Shown: positions 23,506 to 37,897, counted from the first letter of the stretch. The stretch is DNA of 64,000 nucleotides from Lepus europaeus (GCF_033115175.1 NC_084831.1:48330002-48394001); one strand, 5' to 3'. Translations and numbers: made by a program. Notes: generated by a model not told the origin, from the sequence alone.

Positions 23506-25550
23506 CATTTACTGGGTGCTTTATATGTGCCAGAGAATAACCCAATGAAGCCCATACTATTTTTATCTGTATTTTTTCAAGTGAAGAAAATAAGATTAGC
23601 AAGCGAGTATGAAATCTCAGTAGGGTCACATAACCAGAATGTGGAAAGCCAGATCCTGGGCTCAGACAATATTACTGTAAAATTTAAGCTTAAAGTCGAG
23701 TGCTAAATGGATGTCTCCAGACATTGACATATGCTATCCCAAATAATACCATGGATAAGAAAAGCCCCTGCTAGCAAACAAAGAAATCGAGACTCACAAG
23801 AAATTACAGTGCTTGCCCAAGGTTTTCCAATCTTAAGTAGCTGAGCTAGGATCTGAACTCAAGTTCCAAATCCTGAAGTCTTGCTACTATATCATGCTAT
23901 GTCCATTTACAACTCTGCCATGGCTGGGGGTACTGCATGGAGCATCAAACGCAGAACAGAAACAAAACAGCTCAGCTTGAGTGATTTTCTCAAGCTGAAC
24001 AGGCTCAAACAGACAAGGGTTTGATACATTGATTTACAAATGGTATAAGTCATCTTTGTTTTTTAGAAGAACTTCAATTTGAAGATGATGTTTGCTGCTA
24101 TCCTGATGAATGGTTCCTGTCACCTCTAGTTCATTCACCAAACTTTTCAAGGCAAAGTTGAGCACATAAAATACAACATATGCAAGGGACAGAAAACCTT
24201 GTGGGGAACCATTCCAAGGCATCCGCCCATAATCCCCAACTGCTCCCTTTCCTGCAGCATTGACTTTATCTATAATAGATTAGATCCCAAAAAAACTTTG
24301 CAAGACTGAATTTTTGAATGGGTATTATGTGGTTTTCCATGGTATGATGTATCATTATGTGCTGTTGTACTGACATAAAATGTGGCCAAATACGCAGTAT
24401 GTTAAGTTTTTTTTAATCATAAAATCCATTAACAAAATGCGCTTCCCAAACACTGTGTCAGCTTTCAATAAGTGTCACAGTAACTTACACGTAGACTGAG
24501 AATCCGTTTATAAGCAGTGAAAACTGTTTTCCATTTTAAGGGTTCTGGCCATGCTGCTGGGGAGTGAAAAAAGGAGCTCTCTGGGGATGGCTTTGCAGTC
24601 CTCTATGTTTATGGAAAACTAGAAAAGTATCTGAAAATTGAACACATTTGTCAAGGAGTGACCTTAGAAATCATGTGTAGGTAACAAGGTGTACTTCTGT
24701 CTCCTGAGAAGCTTTGCTTCATCAGCTCCTCTTTCTTGCGATCAAATCAGATGTATTGAAATTCAAGTGCCAAAAGCCACTTCTAGTGAATGTAAGTACA
24801 CCTCTCTCAGAGTAGCTGCTGATGGAATCTGAAGTGACTCCGTGCAATCCACACGCAGTAGCACAGGTGCAGACGGCAGAACCTACAAGTGAACGCTCCA
24901 CATCTCTGGGCTTTGAATTTCACTTTCACGTGAGAAAGAGTGCAGGCCCTTTCTGGCTACACAAAAGGGTTACACGGATCTTACATTTCGATCAATCTTA
25001 TTTCAAGCACTGCTTGTTTTTGCTTCATAGTCTGGCTTCTCAGTGTGTTTGATTGGTGACCCCTTTAGATCTGCGGAGTGCAGGCAAATGCAGTGACATT
25101 TTGCTTAAAAGATTAAAGCACATGCCACTGAGAAATTATCAGAGTGGGCAGAATGTTGATGATTTCAGAAACCAAAGCCGCAGTAAGCAGTACTGGCTGT
25201 GCCTCATTCTATCACTACCACCCACTCAGAACATATCATTAATAAAATAATAGGACCATTTCAGTTCTCCCCCTTACCCCCATCTCCCGGTAGAAGTCAA
25301 AGGCCATGCATCCATGAGGAAACACAAAGTGCAAAGCAGACAGCAAGCAGGGAGAGGTGGTACAAACACTGGTAACACAGCTCAGGCAGAGAAAGGCGGT
25401 GTGAGCATCAGGATACAGCTCCAGCAAGGAGGCAGACAACATGAACTTTGGGAATGTGACTTCAGAAGTGAAGGACTAGAAACAGGGAAGGCAGCTAGCT
25501 TAAGGGTGGAGGAGATAAAAAGGATAGGTACCTACCCAGACCCACGCTTT

Positions 25551-25646
25551 CTAGCTACCGGCCTGTGGACTTAGAGTGTCGCCACTGGGCTCAGCACTGG
25601 GTTCCCCAAATGGATCGCTGCTGGATGAGGCCTGTGACCCATCAGG
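25551..25646 (-). CDS. DAB1: DAB1 terminal coding exon with stop codon
   Basis: The exon reads [17 protein letters not shown], then a second EPSGD unit, and ends SPQAGS followed by TAG at 25551-25553. The C-terminal SPQAGS is the DAB1 terminus. The acceptor AG is at 25647-25648. The CDS ends 15 nt before a plausible splice donor, CTGG/gtaggt, whose exon edge is at 25536. No minus-strand AATAAA occurs within about 2 kb downstream, so I infer that the 3'UTR continues in a separate exon. Confidence 0.97.
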   Translation of the reverse strand, partial: PDGSQASSSSDPFGEPSAEPSGDTLSPQAGS

Positions 25647-26193
<547 letters not shown>

Positions 26194-26349
26194 TTATTGC
26201 CCAGGGATCTACTTATATTCAAGTCAACCCCTGCACTCGTCTTCCCATGCCAACTTTAATCAGCTGAACGTCTGAGTTTCTCCTAGGTACGTATTATCTT
26301 GGGCTCCCACACACTCGATGGTAAGCAAGGAGCAGATCTACATTGATGG

Positions 26350-26510
26350 GTAAGGCAGTGGTTCTCAAGGGATGGTCCCTGGGCCCACAGCATGTGAGCA
26401 TCATCTGGGAATTTGTTAGAGATGAAAATACTTGGTCCCTATCCCTCATTTACCGAATCAGAGGCTCTGTGTTTTAAGACCCCACCATGCATGCTGAAGC
26501 TGAGAACTAT
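26350..26510 (+). mobile_element. MER5A-like hAT MITE
   Basis: The phrases 'gcagtggttctcaaggga' and 'gagcatcatctgggaattt' are the MER5A start. The copy is diverged. Confidence 0.7.
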
Positions 26511-27764
26511 GGGGCATTGGCTTGCATTCTTTGATGTGTTACCCATGTTAGAAGTTTTATGGACAGTATCTCTAATTCCCATAAACCCTCTCTGAGATAG
26601 AGGTTATCTCAGTTCTACAGATCAGGAAAGGGAAAGTTGCTACTTTGCTCATGGCAACTGGTAAAACCACATTTTGAATTCTGGCACATAGTAGGTACTA
26701 AATAAACGGGGACTCAGTACTCTGGGGAGATGGCTGTGGCTGATGGCAACTTGAGTCTATAAGGATCTGCATTTGCTGTGCCGACCTTCCTGCATGCCCC
26801 TTCTCTCATTTGTTCCAGAGGCTTATAACAGATCTGCCATTTCAAAGCACTCTTCTTCCAATAATTTCTAATTTGGCACAGAAAATACCAGTCACTGGCT
26901 CAGTCCCAAGTGAGGAGGAGGCATGGCTTGATTTAGAAGCTGCATTTCAAAAGGCATGGAGAGGGCCTCCCCATTATCACATTCCTGAACTTGGAAAATC
27001 TGGCACTGTATGAAACAGTGAATGACTGCAAAACCTAGTGTGTACCTTTTGCTCTGGTGAACCTGTATGAAGGGTAGGAGTGCTACTTCCTCATGTTTTA
27101 TTTATAACATGTCATTGACTCACACACTGCTAGAGACTTCCTGTTCATTATTCTCCCTAATATAAACAACTTCTAGGTGTCACTGAACTTGTTTTTTCTC
27201 CAGATGAAAAAAAAAAAAAACAACAAAAAAAAACCACAGTTTAGATTGGTGAGCTGACTTCTCAGGGTTAACACAGCAATGAAACAGCAGCCTTGGGTTT
27301 CAAGCCTGTCTGACACTGGTACAATTGTGTGTTGGGCTCTTGCTATTGGAGGCTCACTTCTGTTCTAACCACTCAAAATATTCTTTAGAGGGTATTGATG
27401 AGTAAGAGACTATAAAGACTAGTTTTACTAATTTTCTTTAAAATAATACACTTGCTTTTTTTAATTTGAAAGGAACTCTGTTTTATTTTGATTATATATA
27501 ACCAACTAGTTACAGTGGGTTTAAAGCTAACTAAAAACACCCTGATGGACAGCAGATGTTTAATAAACATTAGCTTAGTGGGATTCTAAATAGTGTTTAA
27601 AGTGGGTTATTGTTTACTAGTGGATGGGAACCCAGGCTGAGCTGCCAGTTCTGACAAGTGTACTGTTCATACATAAGCAAGGAAATCAATGGTGAGCATA
27701 AGCATGAGTTTATTGACACACGTGTCTTAACCCTTAGAAGGTTTTACAGAATACTTGTGTGCTC

Positions 27765-27985
27765 TAAAACAGCACTTCTCAATTTGGGGTGATTTCATCC
27801 TCAGAGGACATCCGGCCATGCCTGGAACCGTTTTTGATTGTCACAACTGGAGGGAAGGTATGCTACCTGCATTTAGTTTGTAGAGTTCAGGGTTGCTGCT
27901 AAACACCTAGAATGTACCAGAAGGTTGCCCACAGCACATAATTTTCTGGCCCAAAATGTCAATAATGCCAAGGATGCAAAATTTT
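27765..27985 (+). mobile_element. hAT-type MITE
   Basis: The phrases 'cagcacttctcaatttgggg', 'gattgtcacaactggaggg' and 'ggcccaaaatgtcaataatg' match a known non-autonomous hAT element whose exact name I cannot fix. Confidence 0.65.
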
Positions 27986-29689
27986 GCTCAGCAATAAGAG
28001 TAGCTGAATGGCCTTACTTTGTTCATTTAGTTCTCTACAACCTTTCCCAAATGCCTCCAACAGGCTATGCACTCTGAGAGAATTATGAGAAGTGTGGGAA
28101 TGTTCAAGACATATTCCCTGTCCTCAAAGAACTTAAATTTCTTTCACTTGTAGCAGACACACACGTCTACTGACAGAGCAAGCTTTGCTTTTAAAAGGTG
28201 CTTGCTTACTTATACAGGGCTTTCTTCAGCACTTCATTTTGTATTCATTATTCTTCATTGAAGCTCATTGAGTTTGAGTACATGGATCACTGTGTAGATC
28301 ATACGGCCTGAGTGCACTCTGAAGGCATTCATTTTCAGAATAGCATGTGAACCTGGCTGGAATGACATAATCTAATTGCATTAACATTAGATCGTTTTTT
28401 GACAATTCACTGTGTTGGCCATGCAGTGATCCATATCACCTGTGACAGTAATGAAAATGCCAAATGCATCGTACCATGAGCATTTTCTTTTCCCTTTTCT
28501 ATAGTCAAGGTGCAGACTGGGTCACAGATCACCTTCCCCAAACTGTGTTGAACAAGCATACTTGTGCTCGAGCATGTCTGGATCCTGACTTGGCTGCATG
28601 GTTACTGCTTTCCAGATGTTTGCAGCAGAAAAGTGAATTGGGTAGAATCACTGCCTGCAAGAACTAGAAGGAGGCACACTGCTCGTGCAAATCAATTCAC
28701 TTATTTTACCAATGTCACACATGGAGTCTCAGGGAAGTCACATGACGGCCCAAGGACACAGCTTATAATGGAGGAGCCAACAGTAGAACCCTGGGCCTGG
28801 ACTCTGCACAAAATCACTGAATGTTGCTAACACTGATGTTGGTAATACTTCAAATGTCATGAGCCTGATAATGTTTTGCCACATGTACTACTGAATCCTT
28901 TTAGTACTCCATAGCCTTGGACACATGAGAAACTGCCACTTAGAGAACTAAAATGACCCACCCCACAGTACAGATCTGCTGAGGAATAAAGGTAGTCCCC
29001 AGGTTCTTAGTCCAGAACTTTCTGTGCCATCATTTTTTTCTGTTTGACTACTAGAAGCTCTGAGACAAAATCTGGACTCACCCCTAATAATGCTATAAGA
29101 CTCTCTGGCTGCTGCAACTCTGCACTAAGTTTCCTCCTGATGTTAATTTTCTAATCTAATTTTTAAATTTGACCCCTACAAATTTAGATTTTCACATTCA
29201 TTATTCATTTTTATATCAGTTAAAACCTGTGTGTCATAAGCTTGAATACACATAATGAATGAACGAATGAGAAAACCAACAAAATCCTAAGAGGCAGAAT
29301 GACACAGTGGAAACATACTAGGCTGATAGTCAATTGAAGCAGTCTGGTATCTTTGTCTTTGAACCTTACTTTCATTATCTGTCAAACAGGTTTAACAGAA
29401 CCTGTCGTAAGTATTGATAAAAGTCTTAAAACAGACACAGAGCATGTAGACAATGTGTATCCCAGTATGCCTTTGGTAGTAACTATTATTACTAGTAGCA
29501 ATCTCAAAAGACAAGATGGACAAAACTGAGACGTGTCTTCCGACGGTCAGAAACCTACAGCACCACTCATTGCTTCTGTGTCTTTTTGTACTTGTATACT
29601 TTGATCTCTTTTTTTACTTTTCCCTTTCTCCACCTAAAGACACTAACAAACCAAGATGAATTCAGATACAAGCAGTTGTCACTTTATCA

Positions 29690-30380
<691 letters not shown>

Positions 30381-30933
30381 CAAGATGAGGAAGAGAGAAG
30401 TTCATGAAGGCTAACCTAAGAGAAATCCAGAAGGAACCCAGCTCCTAGGAGATGATTCATCAGCAGAAACTCAAATGCACTGAGGGAAAAAGCCAGGCAC
30501 ACATCTGGGGCATAATAACAGCATTTCCTCAGTTGTTAAAGGTTTCTGAAATCTGCCAGCCCACGAGTCTCAGTAGAAAGAGAGAGGACAGGAAAGCAGG
30601 CATGCCTGGGTTATTCTCTTGCTGCTCCTCCTTGCTAGAGTTAGGGTTCTCTCCATTGCTTCACCTGAGAGTCGGTCGCTTTGCTGTAAAAGTAGGTGTG
30701 CATACTTTCTACTCGGCACTGAGGCACTGTGCAAAGCGATGAAGAACCCGAGTGTCGGAGTTACGGAGGCCTAGGTTAAAACTCAGGCTGCCACCCCTAA
30801 TCTCTCTAATTGCCACTCCAAGGTTCTATGTCTTTATCTGTCAAATGGGCACACAATATCTTCTGTCCCACTGGGTTGAACATTGAGATTACATATTTAT
30901 TTCATTCATGACCATTCAGCAAATGTTAGCTTT

Positions 30934-31263
30934 GGGGCTGGCGCTGTGGTGTAGCGGGTAAAGCTGCCACCTGCAGTGCTAGCATCCCAAATGGGCACTG
31001 GTTCAAATCCTGGCTGCTCCACTCCTGATCTAGCTCTCTGCTATGGCCTGAGAAAGCAGTAGAAGATGGCCCAAGTCCTTGGGCGCCTGCACCCATATGG
31101 GAGACCCAGAAGAAGCTCCTGGCCCCTGGCTTCAGATTGACGCAGCTCTGACCATTGCGGCCAATTGGGGAGTGAGTCAACGGATGACAGACCTCTCTCT
31201 CTTTCTGTCTCTCCTCTCTCTATGTAACTCTGACTTTCAATTAAAATAAATAATAATTCTTAT
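30934..31263 (+). mobile_element. CSINE with intact-looking pol III boxes
   Basis: It runs from ggggctggcgctgtggtgta to caattaaaataaataataa. It keeps an A-box-like tggtgtagcggg and a B-box ggttcaaatcc in its tRNA-derived head. Flanks tgttagcttt and tgctagcttt form a target-site duplication with one change. Confidence 0.92.
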
Positions 31264-31569
31264 AAAAAATGCTAGCTTTGATTAGGTATGATTTGAATCA
31301 GGCTAAGCCTACAAAGCACTTAATATCTTGCTTGAATACAGTGAGAGGCTTTATCTGCAATTTCTGTGTTATTATGTTAATTTTAGATAATAAAATAATG
31401 AAGGTTGTTACCTAGCCAGGGTCATCGCATATAGTGGTAGTTACAGGTTGGGAAATGTAAAACTTCAAGACCTGTACTTGCGAATTTTTCATGGTGATTG
31501 TATGCTGTGCTATTTTTTCCAGTGAGATTTGTACATTTTAGCAGAAGCACAAGTACCACTTTTACAAGA

Positions 31570-31790
31570 ATAATAGTAATGGTGTTAACTTCCACTTGTT
31601 AAGTGCCTATCATATGCCAGGTACACTATTAAGTGTTTTGTACATTCACAAAATCCCAGCAGGTTAGCTACATTATCTTTGCTTTAGGAATAAAGATATT
31701 GGTGCCTAGAGAGGAAAAGCAACATGCTTATAATAACTTAGGTGGCATGAGGTAGGATCAGGATCTAAAATGAGGTGGCCTGATCCTGAA
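31570..31790 (+). repeat. MIR
   Basis: It has 'aagtgcctatcatatgccag', then 'ttaggaataaagatattggt', a well-preserved MIR. Confidence 0.8.
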
Positions 31791-32418
31791 GACATTGTTC
31801 TTTCTCTGCCATGCTGCTAACTAAGATGGCCAAGGTCATGTCTGATTTTTGCATCAATGGACCTTGTCTACCACTGACTTGTTTAGCACATTGCAGGCCT
31901 GTAGGACATTCACATGCTTCCAATGGTCCCCACCCTTCTCAGGCAGCACAAAGGCCACCTACATGTGCAACTGAGCCTGGGAGACATGTAACCAGCCAGG
32001 CAGAGTAGAGGATCTAGAAGCCAGCTTTGCCTGACCTCTTGAAACAAGTGTTTTCCTGATTGTTAGAAGGATTCGTAGGTGCAGTGTGGTGAGATCAGGA
32101 CAAAGGAAGCAGTGAATACAGATATCCCAGCAACTTCCAAAGGGATAAAGGGTAGGTGCCATGACAACTACCACATCCTGGATCATGTCAACGATGAGAC
32201 CAAACACTTGTGTACAGGCTCCAGTCTGAAAGCCACCTGCCCTTCAATGGACTGATAATGGATACAGCCAATATTCAAGGCCCAGCCATTTCCCTGCCAG
32301 GTGTCCATTTTGCCCCTTATGCCACAACATCCCTGAGAAGAGGCTGCAGAGATGCAAAGAGAGGACACATATGCTTTTTGGTAACTGACCTAGCAGTGTT
32401 TGATGCTTCACAGGATTT

Positions 32419-32759
32419 TTTTTTTTTTTAATTTTTTTTTTGACAGGCAGAGTGGATAGTGAGAGAGAGATACAGAGAGAAAGGTCTTCCTTTTTGCCGT
32501 TGGTTCACCCTCCAATGGCCGCTGCAGCTGGCGCATCTCGCTGATCTGAAGCCAGGAGCCAGGTGCTTCTCCTGGTCTCCCATGCGGGTGCAGGGCACAA
32601 GGACTTGGGCCATCCTCCACTGCCTTCCCGGGCCATAGCAGAGAGCTGGCCTGGAAGAGGGGCAACCGGGATAGAATCCGGCGCCCCAACCGGGACTAGA
32701 ACCCGGTGTGCCGGTGCCGCAAGGTGGAGGATTAGCCTGTTAAGCCACGGCGCCGGCCA
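32419..32759 (-). mobile_element. CSINE, young copy with 16-bp TSD
   Basis: A near-consensus reverse copy ends cggcgccggcc. The exact duplication atgcttcacaggattt is at 32403-32418 and 32760-32775. Confidence 0.95.
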
Positions 32760-32979
32760 ATGCTTCACAGGATTTAACAAACACAACAACTGAGAATACC
32801 CTTGTAAGATGAGTTTGTCCAAATGTACTGAAGCAAGGGTGACAAGCAGTGGCAATGACCTTTCAAACTTGGAAGTTGCTTACACTGCTTTGCCTATCAC
32901 ATACTAATGCAGTGACTTGAACTTCCCAGCAGAAAAAGAACTGTGCAACCCTTTATTTTATTCTGATTTACTTTGCTTT

Positions 32980-33130
32980 GGCTCATTGGTTCTCAGTGGG
33001 AGTGCTACTGACCCTAGGGGTGATAAGTGAATCTGTGGTTTGTGTCTTGGTTTCCATAATCGCAGGGGATTGCACTACTGGCTTTTAGGGGGCTCAGAGC
33101 ATTGTTAGTGGACACCTGTAATGTGTGAGA
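32980..33130 (+). mobile_element. hAT-type MITE fragment (MER5-like)
   Basis: The phrases 'cattggttctcagtgggag' and 'gggattgcactactggctt' resemble the end of a hAT MITE. It is weakly supported. Confidence 0.45.
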
Positions 33131-33829
33131 ACATCGTGCACAACAGAAAACCACTCTACAGACTTTCCATGAGTACTTGGGCCTAGAATTTACTTTGAAT
33201 GGCGAGGAAACTTGGTTTCTTTACACAGTTTTGGTGTACTTAATTTTCCAGGAGTATGACAACTGTGTACATGGAGGAAAGTCTGTGTTTTGTTTTGTCT
33301 GGAATACAGTCAAGAGTTGCCCACCATTTTGGAAAGTGGTTGTCTCTGACAGAAACATTTCTCATGATGGCCAAACCAACCAACGGGACACTCCCATATC
33401 AGCCTCTGCTTGTAGCTGTGGCTTTCAATGGTGATTCTCTCTGTAGGGGTAAGCACCTGACTACTTCGTTTTTCTCATGTGTTCATGTCTGAGAATTTCC
33501 TTATTGAAAATATGTTTTTATTTATGAATTAGCTTTCTTTTCTATTTACCTTATATTCCAGTAAAGATATTACATTGGTTTTAAAAACTGTGTTGGCAGG
33601 TGAATAATCTATGATTTCATTTGCAGACACCAGAGGACACACTGCAGATATTCATTATGAAAAGGGGCGCTGGTCTGACAGGTGGAGACTTATCTATGGA
33701 TCTTCCAGCCACCCTAGGCTTGATGCCCATTTTGGTGAATGGGCAGAAGGCTTCCGTCTCCAGCTGCCTCCTTTTTGCTTGGCTTCCATTCCACCCACCT
33801 CACTGCCAAGGAGGATGCTCTAAAATGCA

Positions 33830-34210
33830 AATATGGCACACCATTATTCTGAGCATAAGGCTCAGACGCCTTCACTTGGCTTATGAGCCCTTGGGGGTCA
33901 GCCCCCTTGGCCCTCGCATCACCATCCTCAATTAGTGCCCTCACTGGCACCTTCCCTTCTGCAGCTGGCAAGCAACCAAGTGTGTCATGTCTCCAGTGGT
34001 CTGTCTGCCTGGCAGGCCCTACCCCTTATCTGCTCTTTGATACTCAAAGGCTTCCTGCTGAAGGCCTTCCCTGTCCTCTGGGCTCAGCTGGTCCATCTCT
34101 GGCACTGTCCCCTGTGATCATCTCCTTCATATCACCCATCACATGATGTTGTAATTACCCGGTCATTCTGTCTTCCCTAGAAAGTAATTGCTCATTCTTC
34201 TCTCTGTACC
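33830..34210. repeat. L2-like ancient LINE remnant
   Basis: Text with 'ggctcagacgccttcacttg' and repeated ctgcc/ccctg words fits L2. The frames in it are not genes. Confidence 0.45.
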
Positions 34211-35059
34211 TGTCAGTTGTGGACACACATTAGGAGCTCCAAGAATATTTGATATTAGAAGCCCCACAGAAGGGTGGGCGAGCCATGGAGGAATTGGTGC
34301 CTCTACCACATTGTTCCAAGTGGACAGCTGAACTCCAGCATCCATGTGTTGTGATCTCTGATAATTCTACTGTTGGTGGCAGGCTTTTTTCCCGCTCCCC
34401 TCTTTTTTTCTGTTCTTCACAAGGAACTAACAGATGGGCTGTGCATACTTTTCTGGAGAGAGCTATTAGCACAACTCTCTGGCTTCCTGCCATCTGCTCC
34501 AGACCAGAGTACAATATTCAAAAGCAGAGGGTAATTGGGTATCGTGTTTGGGAGCTTGCAGGCCTCATTCACTTTTCCTGGGGGTGTCCTTGCAGCCTGG
34601 GCTCTCCCCATGCCTGTGTGCCAAGAACCTCTGGCCACACGGCATAGTGCACAGCTGGTGGGACACCTCAGCAGCAGGACTGTGGTGGCCCTGGACCGGG
34701 GGAGCCCCTTGGTGGCTGCCACTGCAGCCACTTAACAAGGGTGTTAACAGTTTACTTGCTAATGTGGAAAAGCACTGGGAGGGGGTGCCAAGGAGCATGT
34801 GCTTATGCCATGAGTTGAGATCAATCAGAAATTTCCTTGCTGGGAAGTGAAAGGCAACACCTGCCTTACTGCCTTGCAATTAGATTTCTAAAAGGTGTTG
34901 AAAATTACAGTTTATAGCCAGATGTGCACACCTGGGGATACCTCATTATTTGAAACAAGGAGTGGGGGGACCAGACTAAAATAACAGAAGAACACAGAAA
35001 ATGGAGAGATCCCTCTAACATTTATACAGAACTTACAGGGTCCCTCCTACGTACATTAT

Positions 35060-35160
35060 TTAATTTTACTCACTCACTCACTCATTCATTCCAAAATATC
35101 CCTACTGGGTGCCAGTCACTGTTTCAGTCTCTAGAAATGCAGTGCAAAATGGAGCAGTAA
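35060..35160 (+). repeat. L2-like 3' fragment
   Basis: The phrases 'actcactcactcattcattc' and 'ctactgggtgccagtcactg' are L2 3' hallmarks. Confidence 0.55.
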
Positions 35161-35171
35161 AACAATGTTCT

Positions 35172-35490
35172 GGGGCCGGAACGTAGTGAGTAAAAGCCAC
35201 TGCCTGCAGTGCCAGCATCCCATATGGGTGTCAGTTCGAGCCCCAGCTGTGCCTCTTCTGATCCAGCTCTCTGCTATGGCCTGGGAAAGCAAGTATAAGA
35301 TGGCCCAAGTGTCTGAGCCCCTGGACCTGTGTGGGAAACCTCGAGGAAACTCCTGGCTCCTAGCTTTGGATCAGCTTAGCTCTGGCCATTGTGGCCATTT
35401 GAGGAGTGAACCATTGGACAGAGGACCTCTCTCTCTCTGACTCTGTGTCTTTGTAGCTCTGCCTTTGAAATAAATAAATAAATATTTTTA
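35172..35490 (+). mobile_element. CSINE, plus orientation
   Basis: It runs from ggggccggaacgtagtgag to aaataaataaataaatat and is moderately diverged. Confidence 0.9.
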
Positions 35491-35622
35491 AAAAGGCTGA
35501 GAACTTGAACTTTAATATTTACACTTAAATGACTGCATTCCAAGGTCAATAAAAACATATGGGTAGGACAAGATATTTTCTTCTACTGTACATGTCAGAG
35601 TAGTAACAAAAATGAAACTTTT

Positions 35623-35947
35623 GGGGCTGGCGCTGTGGCATAGTGGGTAAAGCTGCTGCCTGCAGTGCCGGCATCCCATATGGGCACGGGGTTGAGTCCT
35701 GGCTGCTCCACTTCCTATCCAACTCTCTGCTGTGGCCTGTGAAAGCAGTAGAGGATGGCCCAAGCCCTTGGGTTCCTACACCCACGTGGGAGACCCAGAA
35801 GAAGCTCCTGGTTCCTAGCTTCGGGTCAGCACAGCTCTGACCATTGCAGCCATCTAGGGAGTGAACCAGGGATGGAAGACCTCTCTCTCTCTCTCTGCCT
35901 CTCCTTCTCTGTAACTCTTTCAAGTAAAATAAATAACTCTTTAAAAA
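35623..35947 (+). mobile_element. CSINE, plus orientation
   Basis: It runs from ggggctggcgctgtggcata to aataaataactctttaaa. The flanks aaaatgaaactt and aaaatgaagctt suggest a target-site duplication. Confidence 0.92.
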
Positions 35948-36844
35948 ATGAAGCTTTCTACCAATTATCTGAAATATGCCAACATTCTTAAGGTGCTTAA
36001 CTTTATTTTCTTTTTTAATTACCCTGATATTGTTTTAAGGTTTGTGTACTTTTTCCCTCACCAAGTTATAAAGATAAAGAAGCTCTGATTCCGACGGCTG
36101 AAATAATTTGCCCAGGAGTGTAAAACATATTAAAAAAAAAGCAGAGCCAGTATTCAGTGTTCAAAAGCCCCCAGCAGGAAACCAACCACTGCATAGGGGT
36201 AACTAAGTCCACTCCTGTCTCTCAATCACCGAGTGACAAGTAGACAGGCATTCAACAGCCGCAGACATGGTGGAGGCCAGTTTAGAGAGGAACATGGCAG
36301 ATTGATGAACACTGAAGCATACTTTAAATATATTTCAAGTGGGGAAAGAAAGCAAAAATATGCTAATTGAAGTTAACTTTAGACCCACGTTCTAACATTG
36401 AAACCTTGTAGGTAATATACCCATTGTTTCAACAGTGGAAGGAACCAGATCTGGAAGCAGCTTATTCTCTTTGCAACAATTCTGGTTGAGCATTAAGATT
36501 AAAATCCAGGTCTTCAAAGCCCCTAATCTGGTACAGGTAGGGAGAAGGCCCTGAATGGTATTGTGTCCAACAGGAAAGGTCCTGTTGGTGTTTTTAATAA
36601 AATGCTAGGGCCAGAAGAGATATGGTATTACATCCCAGTGTCATCTTCTCACCTAAAGCAAAGAGAATGAGACTAGGAAGTCTCAAAGTGTTCCGTTAAC
36701 CATTAACTCTAAAACCCGCTCTAAGACATTAACTCTAATACCTGTTTGAGATCTGCCTTAGACCTTGCACTCTGCTTACATCTCACCTGTGCGAGAGTCC
36801 CTTCTGACCACAGTCCTCTCACACCTGCTCACTTCTGGGATTCT

Positions 36845-37206
36845 TTTTTTTTTTTTTATTTATTTTTTTTTTTTTTTGACAGGCAGAGTGGACAGTGAGA
36901 GAGAGAGAGACAGAGAGAAAGGTCTTCCTTTGCCGTTGGTTCACCCTCTAATGGCCGCCGCGGTAGCGCGCTGCGGCCGGCGCACCGCGCTGTTCCGATG
37001 GCAGGAGCCAGGTACTTATCCTGGTCTCCCATGGGGTGCAGAGCCCAAACACTTGGGCCATCCTCCACTGCACTCCCTGGCCACAGCAGAGAGCTGGCCT
37101 GGAAGAGGGGCAACCAGGACAGGATCGGTGCCCCGACCGGGACTAGAACCCGGTGTGCCGGCGCCGCAAGGCGGAGGATTAGCCTGTTGAGCCACGGCGC
37201 CGGCCA
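36845..37206 (-). mobile_element. CSINE, young copy with 14-bp TSD
   Basis: It starts with a T-rich tail and tgacaggcagagtggacagt, with a GC-rich middle containing gcgctgcggccggcgcaccg. The exact duplication acttctgggattct is at 36831-36844 and 37207-37220. Confidence 0.95.
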
Positions 37207-37366
37207 ACTTCTGGGATTCTAAATCCTCCATACCCTGCTTGATGCTTTCATTTCTCCGTATCACCAATTTTCTAACATACTACACAAATTGTTTATATGC
37301 ATGTTACTACCCATCTCTCCAACAGGAAGGAAGTGCTCTCTTGGTTTCTTTCTCTCTCTCTTTTTT

Positions 37367-37745
37367 TTAAAGATTTATTTATTTATTTATTTGAAAGTCA
37401 TAGTTACACAGAGGAGTGGCAGAGAGAGAGAAAGAAAAAGAAAGAGAGAGAGTGAGAGAGGGAGAGAGAGAGAGAGAGAGCGCGAGCTCTTCCAACCAAT
37501 GGTTCACTCTCCAATTTGCCGCCAATGGTTGGAGCTGCACTGATCCGAAGCCAGGAGCCAGGAGCTTCCTCTGGGTCTCCCACGTGGGTGCAGGGGCCCA
37601 AGGACTTGGGCTTTCTTCTACTTCTTTCCCAGGCCACAGCAGAGAGCTGGATCAGAAGTGGAGCAGCTGGGTCTCAAACCAGTGTCCATATGGAATGCCG
37701 GCGCTTCCAGTCAGGGCATTAACTCGCTGTGTCACAGCCTGGCCC
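37367..37745 (-). mobile_element. CSINE, minus orientation, with expanded GA tract
   Basis: It runs from gatttatttatttatttatt to cacagcctggcccc. The CT-rich zone of the SINE has expanded to a long GA microsatellite at about 37412-37480. Confidence 0.92.
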
Positions 37746-37897
37746 CTCTCTCTCTCTTAAAAGTAAAACAACAGGGACAAAGCATGGATATTCTGAACAC
37801 AAAGCAAAACAGAGGAGAGTGGTGCATTCTGTTGGAAAACTTTAATCTTATTTCCAATAGCGTTATATTATAATATTGCCAAAGAGATTTTTAAAAA

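Larger units (their letters stand above)
12703..25535 (-). other. DAB1: Inferred last DAB1 intron (interrupts the 3'UTR)
   Basis: This 12.8-kb interval lies between the donor-like site after the stop codon and an acceptor-like site at 12703-12704. It contains an inverted pair of CSINEs (20958-21286 plus, 21383-21728 minus), a Tigger-type MITE (13022-13352), a MER20-like element (20270-20470), an old L1 3' piece (17964-18330), several MIR and L2 remnants, and microsatellites at 14381-14471, 17864-17963 and 23364-23505. No coding exon is visible. The segments 15530-15780 and 22400-23050 are unique sequence without assignment. Confidence 0.55.

Noticed and set aside
23226-23540. Ser/Gly-rich plus frame and His-rich minus frames
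   Set aside because: They are translations of the imperfect trinucleotide repeat at 23364-23505.
30934-31010. tRNA-like A and B boxes suggesting a tRNA gene
   Set aside because: They are the tRNA-derived head of a CSINE; no cloverleaf with an acceptor stem was found.
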